A stretch of DNA of 41,917 bases from an uncultured Alphaproteobacteria bacterium (GTDB taxonomy: Bacteria; Pseudomonadota; Alphaproteobacteria; HIMB59; GCA-002718135), in the NCBI GenBank assembly GCA_902577905.1, contig CACHAQ010000012.1, positions 1-41,917 of the forward strand, given 5' to 3'. Below are positions 1 to 8,171 of the stretch, piece after piece (the stretch's first letter is position 1; the number at the start of each line of letters is the position of its first letter). A program made the translations under genes and the position numbers. A model generated the notes under the pieces. It was not told the DNA's origin and ran no database searches. It saw nothing but the letters and a program-made list of their open reading frames with translations.

Positions 1-1
1 A

Positions 2-859
2 GAAGGAGAAATATTTGCTCTACTTGGACCAAATGGTGCAGGAAAATCAACTTTGATAAACTCAATTTGTGGAATTGTAAATTTTAATACAGGAACAATA
101 AAAATAAATAATATGGATATTGTTAAAAATTATCGAACTACTAGAAAAATGACAGGTATTGTTCCTCAAGAATTAAATCTTGAATCTTTTGAAACTGTCT
201 GGAACAATGTTAATTATTCTAGAGGTCTTTTTGGAAAGAAGCCTGATCATAATTATATAGAAAAGCTTTTAAAACAACTATCCTTATGGGACAAAAAAGA
301 TAATAAAATTAAAGAACTTTCAGGTGGAATGAAAAGAAGGGTTCTGATAGCTAAAGCTTTATCTCACCAGCCTAAATTATTATTTTTAGATGAGCCAACA
401 GCTAGTGTGGATGTTGAATTACGCAAAGACATGTGGGATGTTGTTAAAAAATTAAATGAAAATGGAGTAACAATTATTTTAACAACACATTATATTGAAG
501 AAGCTGAAGAGTTAAGTGATAGAGTGGCAGTTATAAACGATGGTAAAATAATTTTAGTCGATGAAAAAGATAAATTAATTAAAAAACTTGGAGAAAAAAC
601 AATTAAAATTGAATTATTTGAACCTATAGAAAAAATAAATGGTAATTTATCAAAATATAATTTTACTTTAGATCAAACAAATAAAATTATCTCACATACC
701 TATAATTTAAACTCAAACACAACTGATATTACTGAACTATTAAATGATGTAAAAAAAGATGGTTATGAAATAAAAGATATTAATACTGAACAAAGTTCAC
801 TAGAAGAGATTTTCATTAAATTAATAAAGGAAAATAATAATGAATTGGTACGGAATTAA
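2..859 (+). CDS. ABC-2 exporter ATP-binding subunit (5' truncated by window edge)
   Basis: The reading frame is open to the left edge, so the N-terminus lies outside the window. The Walker A motif GPNGAGKST is encoded at about 26-52, upstream of the first possible internal start (TTG at 53), which shows the gene begins earlier. The signature LSGGMKRRVLIAKAL, the Walker B motif LLFLDEPTASVD and the H-loop LTTHYIEEAEEL follow in the expected order. A C-terminal extension of about 80 residues is typical of the NodI/DrrA-like (CcmA) class that energises two-component ABC-2 exporters. The stop overlaps the downstream permease start by 20 bases, so the two are almost certainly co-translated. The exported substrate cannot be told from the sequence. 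Confidence 0.9.
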   Translation, partial: EGEIFALLGPNGAGKSTLINSICGIVNFNTGTIKINNMDIVKNYRTTRKMTGIVPQELNLESFETVWNNVNYSRGLFGKKPDHNYIEKLLKQLSLWDKKDNKIKELSGGMKRRVLIAKALSHQPKLLFLDEPTASVDVELRKDMWDVVKKLNENGVTIILTTHYIEEAEELSDRVAVINDGKIILVDEKDKLIKKLGEKTIKIELFEPIEKINGNLSKYNFTLDQTNKIISHTYNLNSNTTDITELLNDVKKDGYEIKDINTEQSSLEEIFIKLIKENNNELVRN

Positions 860-1601
860 AGCAATATATATTCATGAAATGGAAAGGTTTAGAAGAACCT
901 TATTTCAAAGTCTTGCCTCGCCAATAATTACAACTTCTCTTTACTTTGTAGTTTTTGGGTCTGCAATTGGTTCAAGAATTACAGAGATAGATGGAATAAA
1001 TTATGGCTCTTATATCGTACCAGGAATGATTATGTTAACTATCTTAACCCAATCAATTTCAAATGCTTCTTTTGCTTTTTATTTTCCAAGATTTACAAAT
1101 ACTATCTATGAAATACTTGCTGCACCATTATCATCATTTGAGATAGTACTTGGTTTTGTAGGAGCAGCAGCATCCAAATCATTAATAATTGGATGTGTAA
1201 TTATTCTAACAGCTAATTTTTTTGTAGATGTAAGAATAGATCACCCTCTTCTCATGATGTTTTTTTTAATTCTAACATCCATTACATTTGCTTTATTTGG
1301 TTTTATAATTGGAATGTACGCTGAAGGTTTTGAAGGATTGCAAATTATTCCAATTCTAATAATTACACCATTAGTTTTCTTAGGAGGGAGTTTTTATTCT
1401 ATTAATATGCTTCCAGAATTTTGGCAGAAAATATCCTTACTTAATCCTGTTTTATATTTAATAAGTGGTTTCAGATATAGTTTTTACGAAGTTTCTGATG
1501 TATCACTATTCACAAGTACATTAACTATTTTGACAATTCTAATTGGATGCATAATATTTATTACATATACATTTTCAAAAGGATATAGAATTAAAGATTA
1601 A
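840..1601 (+). CDS. ABC-2 type transporter permease
   Basis: A 253-residue integral membrane protein with about six hydrophobic segments. It has the ABC-2 (NodJ/DrrB-like) C-terminal pattern LGGSFYSINMLPEFWQKISL followed by NPVLYLISGFR. It is the membrane partner of the ATPase just upstream, whose 3' end it overlaps by 20 bases. An AAGGAAA ribosome-binding sequence precedes the ATG at 840. It acts in the inner membrane as a homodimer with two ATPase subunits. ABC-2 proteins of this size move polysaccharides, lipids or drugs; nothing here separates these options. The stop codon abuts the start of the dioxygenase-like gene, so the three genes appear to form one transcript. Confidence 0.88.
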   Translation: MNWYGIKAIYIHEMERFRRTLFQSLASPIITTSLYFVVFGSAIGSRITEIDGINYGSYIVPGMIMLTILTQSISNASFAFYFPRFTNTIYEILAAPLSSFEIVLGFVGAAASKSLIIGCVIILTANFFVDVRIDHPLLMMFFLILTSITFALFGFIIGMYAEGFEGLQIIPILIITPLVFLGGSFYSINMLPEFWQKISLLNPVLYLISGFRYSFYEVSDVSLFTSTLTILTILIGCIIFITYTFSKGYRIKD

Positions 1602-2396
1602 ATGATTAACAAAAAAATAAGTAATGAATTTCAAAATAATGGAGTTGTGTTACTGAAAAAAATTATTGATCAAAAATGGATTGAAGAATTAAGAAAAGGT
1701 ATTGAGTATAATTTTCAAAACCCAAGTAAATATAAATGTGTTTATGAAGAAACAGATAATCAAGAGATATTTTATGATGATTATTGTAATTGGCAAAGAA
1801 TAAAAGAGTATAAAAATTTTATTTTTAATTCTGATATTGCGAAAATTGCTGGTTCATTAATGCAATCTAATAAAGTAAATTTATTCCATGAGCATGTTTT
1901 AATAAAAGAAAAAGGATCAAAAAAAAGAACACCTTGGCATCAAGACCAGGGGTATTACTGTGTACAAGGAAGAGATAATGTAAGTATTTGGATACCACTT
2001 GATAAAATTGATATTAATTCGTCAATGGAATTCATACTAGGGTCACATAAATGGGATAAAATATTTTTACCTACAAAATTTAAAGGTAATGATTATGAGC
2101 ATAAAGATAAAGAATTTGAAAAAATTCCAGATATTGAAAATAATAGAAAAGATTATGAAATTATATCCTATGAATGTGAATTAGGTGACGCCATAGCATT
2201 TAATTATGCAACAATTCATGCTGCATATGGCAATAATTCAAATAATAGAAGAAGAGCTTTTTCAGTTAGATTTACTGGTGATGATGCAAGATATATAAAG
2301 AGGAAAGGTGAAATGTCTCCTCCATTTCCAAATATTAATCTAAAAAATAATGAGGTTTTAGATAGTGAAACTTTTCCAGTCTTAATTTCTTCTTAA
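1602..2396 (+). CDS. Phytanoyl-CoA dioxygenase (PhyH) family protein
   Basis: A 264-residue Fe(II)/2-oxoglutarate oxygenase of the PhyH family. The facial triad is visible as H113 and D115 in the HQDQ motif and distal H206 in ATIHAAYG. An arginine cluster ten residues later (NRRRAFSVRF) can hold the 2-oxoglutarate carboxylate. The double-stranded beta-helix element VSIWIPLDKIDINSSMEFI with LGSHKW is also typical. The ATG follows the permease stop with no spacer, suggesting translational coupling. The family hydroxylates very varied substrates (phytanoyl-CoA, ectoine, secondary metabolites, phosphonates), so the substrate is open. Association with an exporter is suggestive but not conclusive. 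The 3' end overlaps the convergent transporter gene by 15 bases. Confidence 0.85.
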   Translation: MINKKISNEFQNNGVVLLKKIIDQKWIEELRKGIEYNFQNPSKYKCVYEETDNQEIFYDDYCNWQRIKEYKNFIFNSDIAKIAGSLMQSNKVNLFHEHVLIKEKGSKKRTPWHQDQGYYCVQGRDNVSIWIPLDKIDINSSMEFILGSHKWDKIFLPTKFKGNDYEHKDKEFEKIPDIENNRKDYEIISYECELGDAIAFNYATIHAAYGNNSNNRRRAFSVRFTGDDARYIKRKGEMSPPFPNINLKNNEVLDSETFPVLISS

Positions 2397-3218
2397 GAAA
2401 TATATTAATGGTAGAGCTGTTGCATACATTATTAAGCTATAAATAGCAGCAGGTATCAAATAAACCGTACTTGCAAAGAAAGTATTAGCTACTACAATTG
2501 CTAAAGTTCCATTTTGTAGCCCCACTTCCATTAACCAACATCTAAAAGTTTCTTTAGATGCATTAAAAGATCTTGAGAGAAAATAAACAATTATCATCAT
2601 TATCACATTGAGAAATAACATAACCAAACCGGCTTGAGCAAAATAACTAACAACATTTTCTCTTTGAGAAACAATCGCACCGAGAAGTACTAAAGCAAAT
2701 AAGACAATAGAGATGTTTTTAGCAATTTTCTCAAAACTTGATAAGAAGCCACTTAATAAAACACCCAAAATTACGGGAATAGTTACAATTAAAAACATTT
2801 GAAAAGCGACGTTTAATAATGATTGACCTTCATTTAAGCCACCATAACCCAGAAGTGATAATGAAATAATTAAAATTACTGGAACAGTAATAACACAAAG
2901 AATGCTATTTATAGCTGTTAATGAAATAGATAAAGCGATGTTTCCTTTTGCATAAGATGTTAGAACATTACTTGTAACTCCTCCAGGGGCAGCTGCTAGG
3001 ATCATCACTCCAATTGCAAGCTCAGGTGTTAATGGCCAAAAGAATACAATAATAAGTGCAACTATAGGTAAAATAATTATCTGAAAAAATAAACCTATTA
3101 AGAAATCTCGCGGTTTAAAAAAAACTCTAGTAAAATCTGAAAGTGATAATCCCAAACCAAGAGAAAACATAATAAATGCTAAAGATAAAGGTAAAATTAC
3201 ATCAGTTACAATTCCCAT
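2382..3218 (-). CDS. Bile acid:sodium symporter (BASS) family transporter
   Basis: An integral membrane protein of 278 residues with about nine hydrophobic helices. It has the conserved BASS segments LAAAPGGVTSNVLTSYAKGN and SLTAINSILCVITVPV. Members are secondary Na+-coupled carriers for organic anions such as pyruvate, pantothenate and sulfonated or steroid acids. I place the start at the ATG at 3218 rather than the TTG one codon upstream. It stands at the end of the leftward catabolic operon, 52 bases beyond the thioesterase, and could be its last gene. If so, it could move an acid substrate or product of the cluster. Function beyond the family is inferred. Confidence 0.85.
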   Translation of the reverse strand: MGIVTDVILPLSLAFIMFSLGLGLSLSDFTRVFFKPRDFLIGLFFQIIILPIVALIIVFFWPLTPELAIGVMILAAAPGGVTSNVLTSYAKGNIALSISLTAINSILCVITVPVILIISLSLLGYGGLNEGQSLLNVAFQMFLIVTIPVILGVLLSGFLSSFEKIAKNISIVLFALVLLGAIVSQRENVVSYFAQAGLVMLFLNVIMMIIVYFLSRSFNASKETFRCWLMEVGLQNGTLAIVVANTFFASTVYLIPAAIYSLIMYATALPLIYFLRRN

Positions 3219-3270
3219 CAAGAAATAACTATCATTTGTTTACTGAAAAAAAAATATATTATTTTGAAAA

Positions 3271-3657
3271 TTAAGTCGAAAATTTTTCTAGCATTTCATT
3301 GGGAATTTTTGCAATTTTACCATTAAAAAAAACTGGAGTAATTAATATTTCCGAATCAACCAATAATTCTTCGTTCTTTTTAATTTGCTGATGAAACAAT
3401 ATTTTTACTTTAGAAATGTTTGTAATTTTTGTCGTAATTTTTAAAATATCCTCAAAATATGCTGGCTTTTTATAGTCTATTTTGCAATTCTTTACTACAA
3501 AATAGAATTTATATTTTTCTAGTATATTTTTGTGAGTGAAACCTAAATTATATAAGTAATCTGTTCTTCCTCTTTCAAGAAATTTTAGATAATTTGCATA
3601 ATAAACTCTTTCAGAAGCATCGGTATCTTCGTAATAAACTTTAATTTCTGTATTCAT
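3271..3657 (-). CDS. YbgC/4-hydroxybenzoyl-CoA-type hotdog thioesterase
   Basis: A 128-residue single hotdog-fold acyl-CoA thioesterase. The family signature YYEDTDASERVYYANYLKFL followed by ERGRTDYL is near the N-terminus; the first aspartate of this motif is the usual catalytic residue. I use the ATG at 3657 (MNTEIK), since the longer frame from 3669 needs a TTG start. The start lies 17 bases inside the upstream enolase-family gene, so expression is probably coupled. YbgC-type enzymes are often in the tol-pal operon, but no tol-pal genes are here. A role in the catabolic operon, hydrolysing an acyl-CoA formed downstream of the E1 enzyme, is only inference. Confidence 0.8.
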   Translation of the reverse strand: MNTEIKVYYEDTDASERVYYANYLKFLERGRTDYLYNLGFTHKNILEKYKFYFVVKNCKIDYKKPAYFEDILKITTKITNISKVKILFHQQIKKNEELLVDSEILITPVFFNGKIAKIPNEMLEKFST

Positions 3658-4768
3658 AAAATTGATCAATAAATTGATTTAAATTGTCTGATATCTGAAA
3701 ACCAATTCCATAATTTTCATTTAATTCTAGATAACCGTTAATAATTTGAAATGATGGATTTACTATTTTTGTTCTGAGTTCATTTTCATTAATATCATAT
3801 TCTAAATATCCATCAGGGTTTAAAGCTGACATAATATGAGCTGAAGAAATTAAACCAATAGCTCCTCCCAAATAATGTAACCATATTTTATTTTTTTTAA
3901 TATTTTTACCTAAATCTAAGATGTCAGTGATACCTCCATAACGTGCTAAATCTGGTTGTAAAAACTGTATTTGTGTATCATTATCTAAATCATAAAATTT
4001 TTTTAAATAAATTAGGTTTTCACCAAATGCTAAATTTTTGTGTAATTTGTTTAATTGAACTATTTCAGATATTGAATGGTTTGCAGATATAGGCTCTTCT
4101 AACCACAAATAATTGAAATTTTTTAATTTACTAATATTTTCATGAACATTATCTAAGCTCCATGCCTGGTTAACATCTAGCATATATTTTTCATTTGATT
4201 CTATAGTTTCTTCAATAGAAGTTATCGCTTTAATGTCTTCTAAAATATTAAAACCAATTTTAACTTTAAATCTATCTATGCCCAAAAGACGGGCTTCTTG
4301 AATTCTTTCTAAGTGTTCATCTCTGTTTATCCCACTTGCATAAACTTTAATTTTATTTTCGGATTGATCATTAATTAATTTGTTTAATGGTTTTTTTTTA
4401 ATTTTAGAAAAAAGATCCCATGCAGCACAATCGATGCCAGAAAAAATGTTTTCAAAAGCACCAAAGTCACCTGTTTGATTTTTAATTGAATTAAATTTTT
4501 CTGTTAAAAATTTTTTAACACTTGAGGGGTCTTCAAATTGAAAATTAATTAAAAAATCAATAAAATAGTCTTTTAAAATTTCAAATCTATATCTACCGCC
4601 GTGATTTGGAAAATTACACCATATTTCCCCTATTCCATTATTATTATTTTCATCATGAATTTCTATAACTAAAGAGGACCTAAATTTGATATTACCAAAA
4701 GAGGAAAGTACAGGATTTTTGTTTTTATATTTTAATAAATAAATTTTGATATTTGTTATTTTGATCAT
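3641..4768 (-). CDS. Enolase-superfamily (mandelate racemase/sugar acid dehydratase-like) enzyme
   Basis: A 375-residue enolase-superfamily protein with an N-terminal capping domain and a TIM barrel. The MR-type KxK motif lies at K168/K170 (RFKVKIG). The Mg2+ ligands appear as D198 (MLDVNQAW), E224 (WLEEPI) and E250 (GEN), and H298 is a candidate second base. Such enzymes abstract the alpha proton of a carboxylate; sugar acid dehydratases are the commonest marine alphaproteobacterial members. Substrate is not readable from the sequence. Its ATG overlaps the reductase stop by four bases (ATGA). In this cluster it would act on an aldonate, giving a 2-keto-3-deoxy acid, perhaps as an oxidative branch beside the aldolase route. 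Confidence 0.82.
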   Translation of the reverse strand: MIKITNIKIYLLKYKNKNPVLSSFGNIKFRSSLVIEIHDENNNNGIGEIWCNFPNHGGRYRFEILKDYFIDFLINFQFEDPSSVKKFLTEKFNSIKNQTGDFGAFENIFSGIDCAAWDLFSKIKKKPLNKLINDQSENKIKVYASGINRDEHLERIQEARLLGIDRFKVKIGFNILEDIKAITSIEETIESNEKYMLDVNQAWSLDNVHENISKLKNFNYLWLEEPISANHSISEIVQLNKLHKNLAFGENLIYLKKFYDLDNDTQIQFLQPDLARYGGITDILDLGKNIKKNKIWLHYLGGAIGLISSAHIMSALNPDGYLEYDINENELRTKIVNPSFQIINGYLELNENYGIGFQISDNLNQFIDQFYEYRN

Positions 4769-5640
4769 TTATTTTTAATAAAATTAAACATTGATGTCCA
4801 ATCTAGATCTCCAAATTCTTTTTTTGAAGCAGCATCATAAATTTTCTCCGCTGCCTTACCCATATTTAGATCTAAATTTTGCTCAGATGCAAATTGAATA
4901 GCAAGGCGTAAATCTTTTAATGCTAAATTATTTTTAAAACCTGGGGATACATCGTCTTTAAAAACTTTAGCAGGATATGTCAAATTCATGTGTCCCTTCC
5001 CGGCTGCAGTTGTGAGCATTAATTCAATAGCCATTTTTTTGTCTATACCTGATTTATCAGCTAAATTTAAAGTTTCTGCTGTCAATATATTTAAGGCAAT
5101 CGACATGTAGTTATTTATAATTTTCATTTTACTACCTGAGCCATTTTCACCACAATAAACTATATCACTTCCCATAGTTTCTAATAAATTTTTTATATTC
5201 TTAAATTCATCTTTATTACCACCTACCATTATTAAAAGAGTACCATCAATTGCATTCTGTACTAATCTTGCAACAGGTGCATCAAACATTTTTATGTTAT
5301 TTTTATTTAACTCCTCATTAATAAAAATAGAATCATTAGGATTGATTGTACTCATATCAATTAATACAAAATTTTTATTATCTTGATAAATCAAACCATT
5401 TTTACCAAAACATACTTCTTTCACATTGTCTCCATTTGGCAACATAGTAATGATTATTTCAACATCTTGAGATAATTCTGATAAACTTGATTTTTGGATA
5501 CCTCCTAGTTTTTCTAAAGTATTAACTGACTCAGAATTAACAAAAGGATCATAAAAGGATAAACTATAACCTTTGTTAATAATATTAGATGCCATCGGTA
5601 AACCCATTGTACCTATTCCAATAAATCCAATTTTTTTCAT
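4765..5640 (-). CDS. Beta-hydroxyacid dehydrogenase family; sulfolactaldehyde reductase (YihU)-like
   Basis: A 291-residue reductase of the 3-hydroxyisobutyrate dehydrogenase family, with a Rossmann motif GFIGIGTMGLPMASN and catalytic lysine K173. The usual substrate-loop SGG is replaced by DAPVARLVQNAIDGTL. From memory this matches E. coli YihU (DAPV/DVPV-GRTSANAITGTL) without gaps. The stretch KIINNYMSIALN and the later TAAGKGH also match YihU closely. R125, K173, N176 and S180 align with YihU R123, K171, N174 and S178, which bind or turn over sulfolactaldehyde. A good AAGGAGA ribosome-binding site precedes the ATG, 14 bases after the aldolase stop. It probably reduces the aldehyde released by that aldolase using NAD(P)H. 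Sulfolactaldehyde is the leading candidate; tartronate semialdehyde, succinate semialdehyde or lactaldehyde are alternatives. Confidence 0.8.
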   Translation of the reverse strand: MKKIGFIGIGTMGLPMASNIINKGYSLSFYDPFVNSESVNTLEKLGGIQKSSLSELSQDVEIIITMLPNGDNVKEVCFGKNGLIYQDNKNFVLIDMSTINPNDSIFINEELNKNNIKMFDAPVARLVQNAIDGTLLIMVGGNKDEFKNIKNLLETMGSDIVYCGENGSGSKMKIINNYMSIALNILTAETLNLADKSGIDKKMAIELMLTTAAGKGHMNLTYPAKVFKDDVSPGFKNNLALKDLRLAIQFASEQNLDLNMGKAAEKIYDAASKKEFGDLDWTSMFNFIKNK

Positions 5641-5654
5641 AACTATCTCCTTAT

Positions 5655-6578
5655 TTATAAATCTAAAGTCGATTTAAGTTTTTCAACTCTCTCCAAACCT
5701 TGATTTTCTAACCATTTAATAAATTCAGTATTTGATTGATTGCAAAATATATCAATTGAATCTTGCCATAAAGATCTTCCACATAAAAAACCAAGGCAAT
5801 TAATGTTTAATTTCATTGAAATAGACATTGATTTATAAAAATTACTAAATTTCATTCCAGCACTCAAAAATACAAATGGCTTCATTGTTTTACCAAATGT
5901 ATTCAATAATATTTCCTCACAATAACTAATTGTATTAACATTATTATAATCATCTAGAATACTTTCATTAAAAGGAAATTCAATTTTAATAATGCTAACA
6001 TTATAATCTGGTTTAGAAAATTCAGAGTAAAAATATGTTATATATTCATGCTTTTTCTTATTATATTCTTCATTAGAGTTTTTGGTTAAAGGATCATTGT
6101 ACAATAAGGGCTCAAATAAAAATGGTTTATTTAAATTTAAACACATTTTTCCTATTTTTTTTATTAAAATATTTTTTTTATTGTTTATTTCTTGAGGAGA
6201 GTCTGGATTATAATACATAAAAAACTTAATTGCCTTAAAATCATCTATTGTTTTATCTATTGATTTATTAGTTGGTAGTTTAGTAATTCTTTCAACATTA
6301 TCAATGTTATAAGCATCATCTTCATATGCAATAATTTTTGGTATATTTAAATTTTTAAACTTTTCATGTTTTTCATATGTATCAAAATCAAATAAAACAG
6401 CTGAAAGATTTGATCCTAATATTTCTATTATATTTTTTTTAAAAAAAAAATAATCCTCATCTTTAAAATTATTTTTTTTTTGATTTATAATTTCTTTTAG
6501 ACTCGTTCCCTGGTCTATTGCTAATGCAAAAAACTTTTTATTAATTAAGACATCATTAATTAATTCTTTTTGATGCAT
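5655..6578 (-). CDS. Class I aldolase, LacD (tagatose-bisphosphate)/YihT (sulfofructose-phosphate) type
   Basis: A TIM-barrel Schiff-base aldolase of 307 residues. Family blocks are visible in order: FALAIDQGTSLKEII, VLFDFDTY, MYYNPDSP, FLFEPLLY, the Schiff-base lysine K198 in IIKIEFP, VFLSAGM and the phosphate-binding GFLCGRSLW. I choose the ATG at 6578 because it forms a TGATG overlap with the dhaK stop; a 13-codon longer frame from ATG 6617 is possible. The family cleaves ketose (bis)phosphates to DHAP plus an aldehyde. The usual arginine of the DQR motif is glycine here (DQG), a change near the active site that may alter specificity. It sits between DhaK and a YihU-like reductase, so it likely cleaves a ketose 1-phosphate made by DhaKL. 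Confidence 0.8.
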   Translation of the reverse strand: MHQKELINDVLINKKFFALAIDQGTSLKEIINQKKNNFKDEDYFFFKKNIIEILGSNLSAVLFDFDTYEKHEKFKNLNIPKIIAYEDDAYNIDNVERITKLPTNKSIDKTIDDFKAIKFFMYYNPDSPQEINNKKNILIKKIGKMCLNLNKPFLFEPLLYNDPLTKNSNEEYNKKKHEYITYFYSEFSKPDYNVSIIKIEFPFNESILDDYNNVNTISYCEEILLNTFGKTMKPFVFLSAGMKFSNFYKSMSISMKLNINCLGFLCGRSLWQDSIDIFCNQSNTEFIKWLENQGLERVEKLKSTLDL

Positions 6579-7576
6579 CACAAGTGAAAATAAGGAACTG
6601 ATGAAGGCTCCAGCCATAATCTTCTCATTTCTTCACTAGAATTTAGTAAAGATATAGAAAATCCTCCACTATCTTGAGTTGTGATGTATTCATTAATTAA
6701 AGGTTTAAATATTTGAATATTATATTTTGATAAATATTCTTCTAAATCATTAAAAATTATTAATAATTCCATTAAAGTTGTAGACCCTGATCCATTAACA
6801 AATGGTATAACTATATCGCCCGATTTGTAATTAAAATCATCAAATATTTTATCTAACATAAATGAAATAATTTTTTTAGATGGTTGAATTTTTTGCCTAC
6901 CATATCCAGACTCTCCATGAACACCCATTCCTATAAAAATTTCATCTTCTTTAATTGTAAAAATTTTTTCTCCAGTAATTGGAGATGTGCCAGGGCTTAT
7001 TGCAACTGATAATGTTCTTGTATTATCAACAATTTGTTTTCCTAAACTTAGTAATTGTTTAATATCAGCACCTTTTTCAGATAAGGCTCCAAGTATTTTA
7101 TAAACAAATGTTGTACCTGCTCCTCCTCTTCTTTGCGCTTCATTTCCTTTTGGTGCAGAAGCTATGTCATCATACATAATTAAACATTTAGCATTTATAT
7201 TTTCATCTTCAGCCATTTCTATTGCCATTTCTCCATTCATTACATCACCAGAATGATTAGAAATTAATAATAAAATAGAAGAATGATCCTTAAAAATTTT
7301 AATTCCTTCAAATATTAAATCTCCTGAAGGAGCAGAAAAAATATCTCCGACAATATTAGCATCAAGCATACCCTCACCAACCCAACCTACGGCAATAGGC
7401 TCATGACCAGATCCGTTTCCTATCAAGATGGGAACTTTATTAAATTGTTTTTTATTTTTTCGACAAATAATTCTTTTATTTATTTCAGAAAATTTAACTC
7501 TGTCTGAATGTGATTTAACATAACCACTCAACATATCATCCACGATATTTATGTTTTTATTAATTATTTTTTTCAT
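6578..7576 (-). CDS. dhaK: Dihydroxyacetone kinase-like subunit DhaK
   Basis: A 332-residue DhaK subunit. The motif GNGSGHEPIAVGWVGEGML appears near residue 53 (most members have GGGSGHEP). NHSGDVMNG follows with the expected catalytic aspartate D111, and MGVHGESG contains H220, the histidine that binds the carbonyl substrate covalently as a hemiaminal. An AAGGAA site lies upstream of the ATG at 7576, which is 17 bases inside dhaL. DhaK homologues also phosphorylate erythrulose and other ketoses, so the name does not fix the substrate. With an aldolase immediately downstream, a longer-chain ketose 1-phosphate is a likelier product here than DHAP itself. Confidence 0.87.
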   Translation of the reverse strand: MKKIINKNINIVDDMLSGYVKSHSDRVKFSEINKRIICRKNKKQFNKVPILIGNGSGHEPIAVGWVGEGMLDANIVGDIFSAPSGDLIFEGIKIFKDHSSILLLISNHSGDVMNGEMAIEMAEDENINAKCLIMYDDIASAPKGNEAQRRGGAGTTFVYKILGALSEKGADIKQLLSLGKQIVDNTRTLSVAISPGTSPITGEKIFTIKEDEIFIGMGVHGESGYGRQKIQPSKKIISFMLDKIFDDFNYKSGDIVIPFVNGSGSTTLMELLIIFNDLEEYLSKYNIQIFKPLINEYITTQDSGGFSISLLNSSEEMRRLWLEPSSVPYFHL

Positions 7577-8171
7577 TATTAATTTCCTTAAAGAATTCTT
7601 TTAATATTATAGACGTTGAATATGCGCCTGGATCTATCACACCAACACCTTTTGAATCTAAAAACTTTGCTCTGCCAACACGAGCTTCCAAAGATTTTGT
7701 GTATTCAAGAGATTCATCAATTTTTGTAATTATTTTATCAAAATCAATAAGATTATTTTGAATTAATTCTTTATGAATAGGTACATAAATATCTAAAAAA
7801 CTTTTATCACCAAAATTTACTTTACCTCTTTTTTCTATTTTATTTATAGTATTTGAAAAAGTAGTTAAGATTGTATTATAAAGATCATTAAAATTTAAAT
7901 TACCTAATTCTTTAAAGAAGATTGTCATCAAAATACCAGAAGCGCCACCCATAGAAATCCTCATCAATTTCGAAATTTCATTCATAAATGATATTGAATT
8001 ATCAAATTCATTATTTGCTCTGAAATGAGATACAGCTTCCTCTAGGCCTCTTAATATTGTTGTACCGTGATCTCCATCACCAATCTCTTGATCAAGCATA
8101 TTAATTTTTTGACAGTTTTCTTTTATTATTAAACAAGAATTAGTTATCCATTTTTTATGAAATTCTATCAT
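7560..8171 (-). CDS. dhaL: Dihydroxyacetone kinase-like ADP/ATP-binding subunit DhaL
   Basis: A 203-residue DhaL subunit. The Mg-nucleotide motif is seen as EIGDGDHGTTI near residue 29. The phosphate-binding MGGASGILMTIFF and the C-terminal GVGVIDPGAYST follow. It pairs with DhaK, which overlaps it by 17 bases. No DhaM phosphotransferase subunit or other PTS component is in the window, so the pair probably uses ATP directly rather than phosphoenolpyruvate. The start forms an ATGA overlap with the upstream epimerase stop. ATP use is inference from the missing partner and needs the rest of the genome. Confidence 0.87.
   Translation of the reverse strand: MIEFHKKWITNSCLIIKENCQKINMLDQEIGDGDHGTTILRGLEEAVSHFRANNEFDNSISFMNEISKLMRISMGGASGILMTIFFKELGNLNFNDLYNTILTTFSNTINKIEKRGKVNFGDKSFLDIYVPIHKELIQNNLIDFDKIITKIDESLEYTKSLEARVGRAKFLDSKGVGVIDPGAYSTSIILKEFFKEINNEKNN

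Noticed and set aside
5655-6617. Naming the aldolase lacD or yihT
   Set aside because: It shares motifs with both, and the DQR motif is altered, so a symbol would claim a substrate that is not supported.
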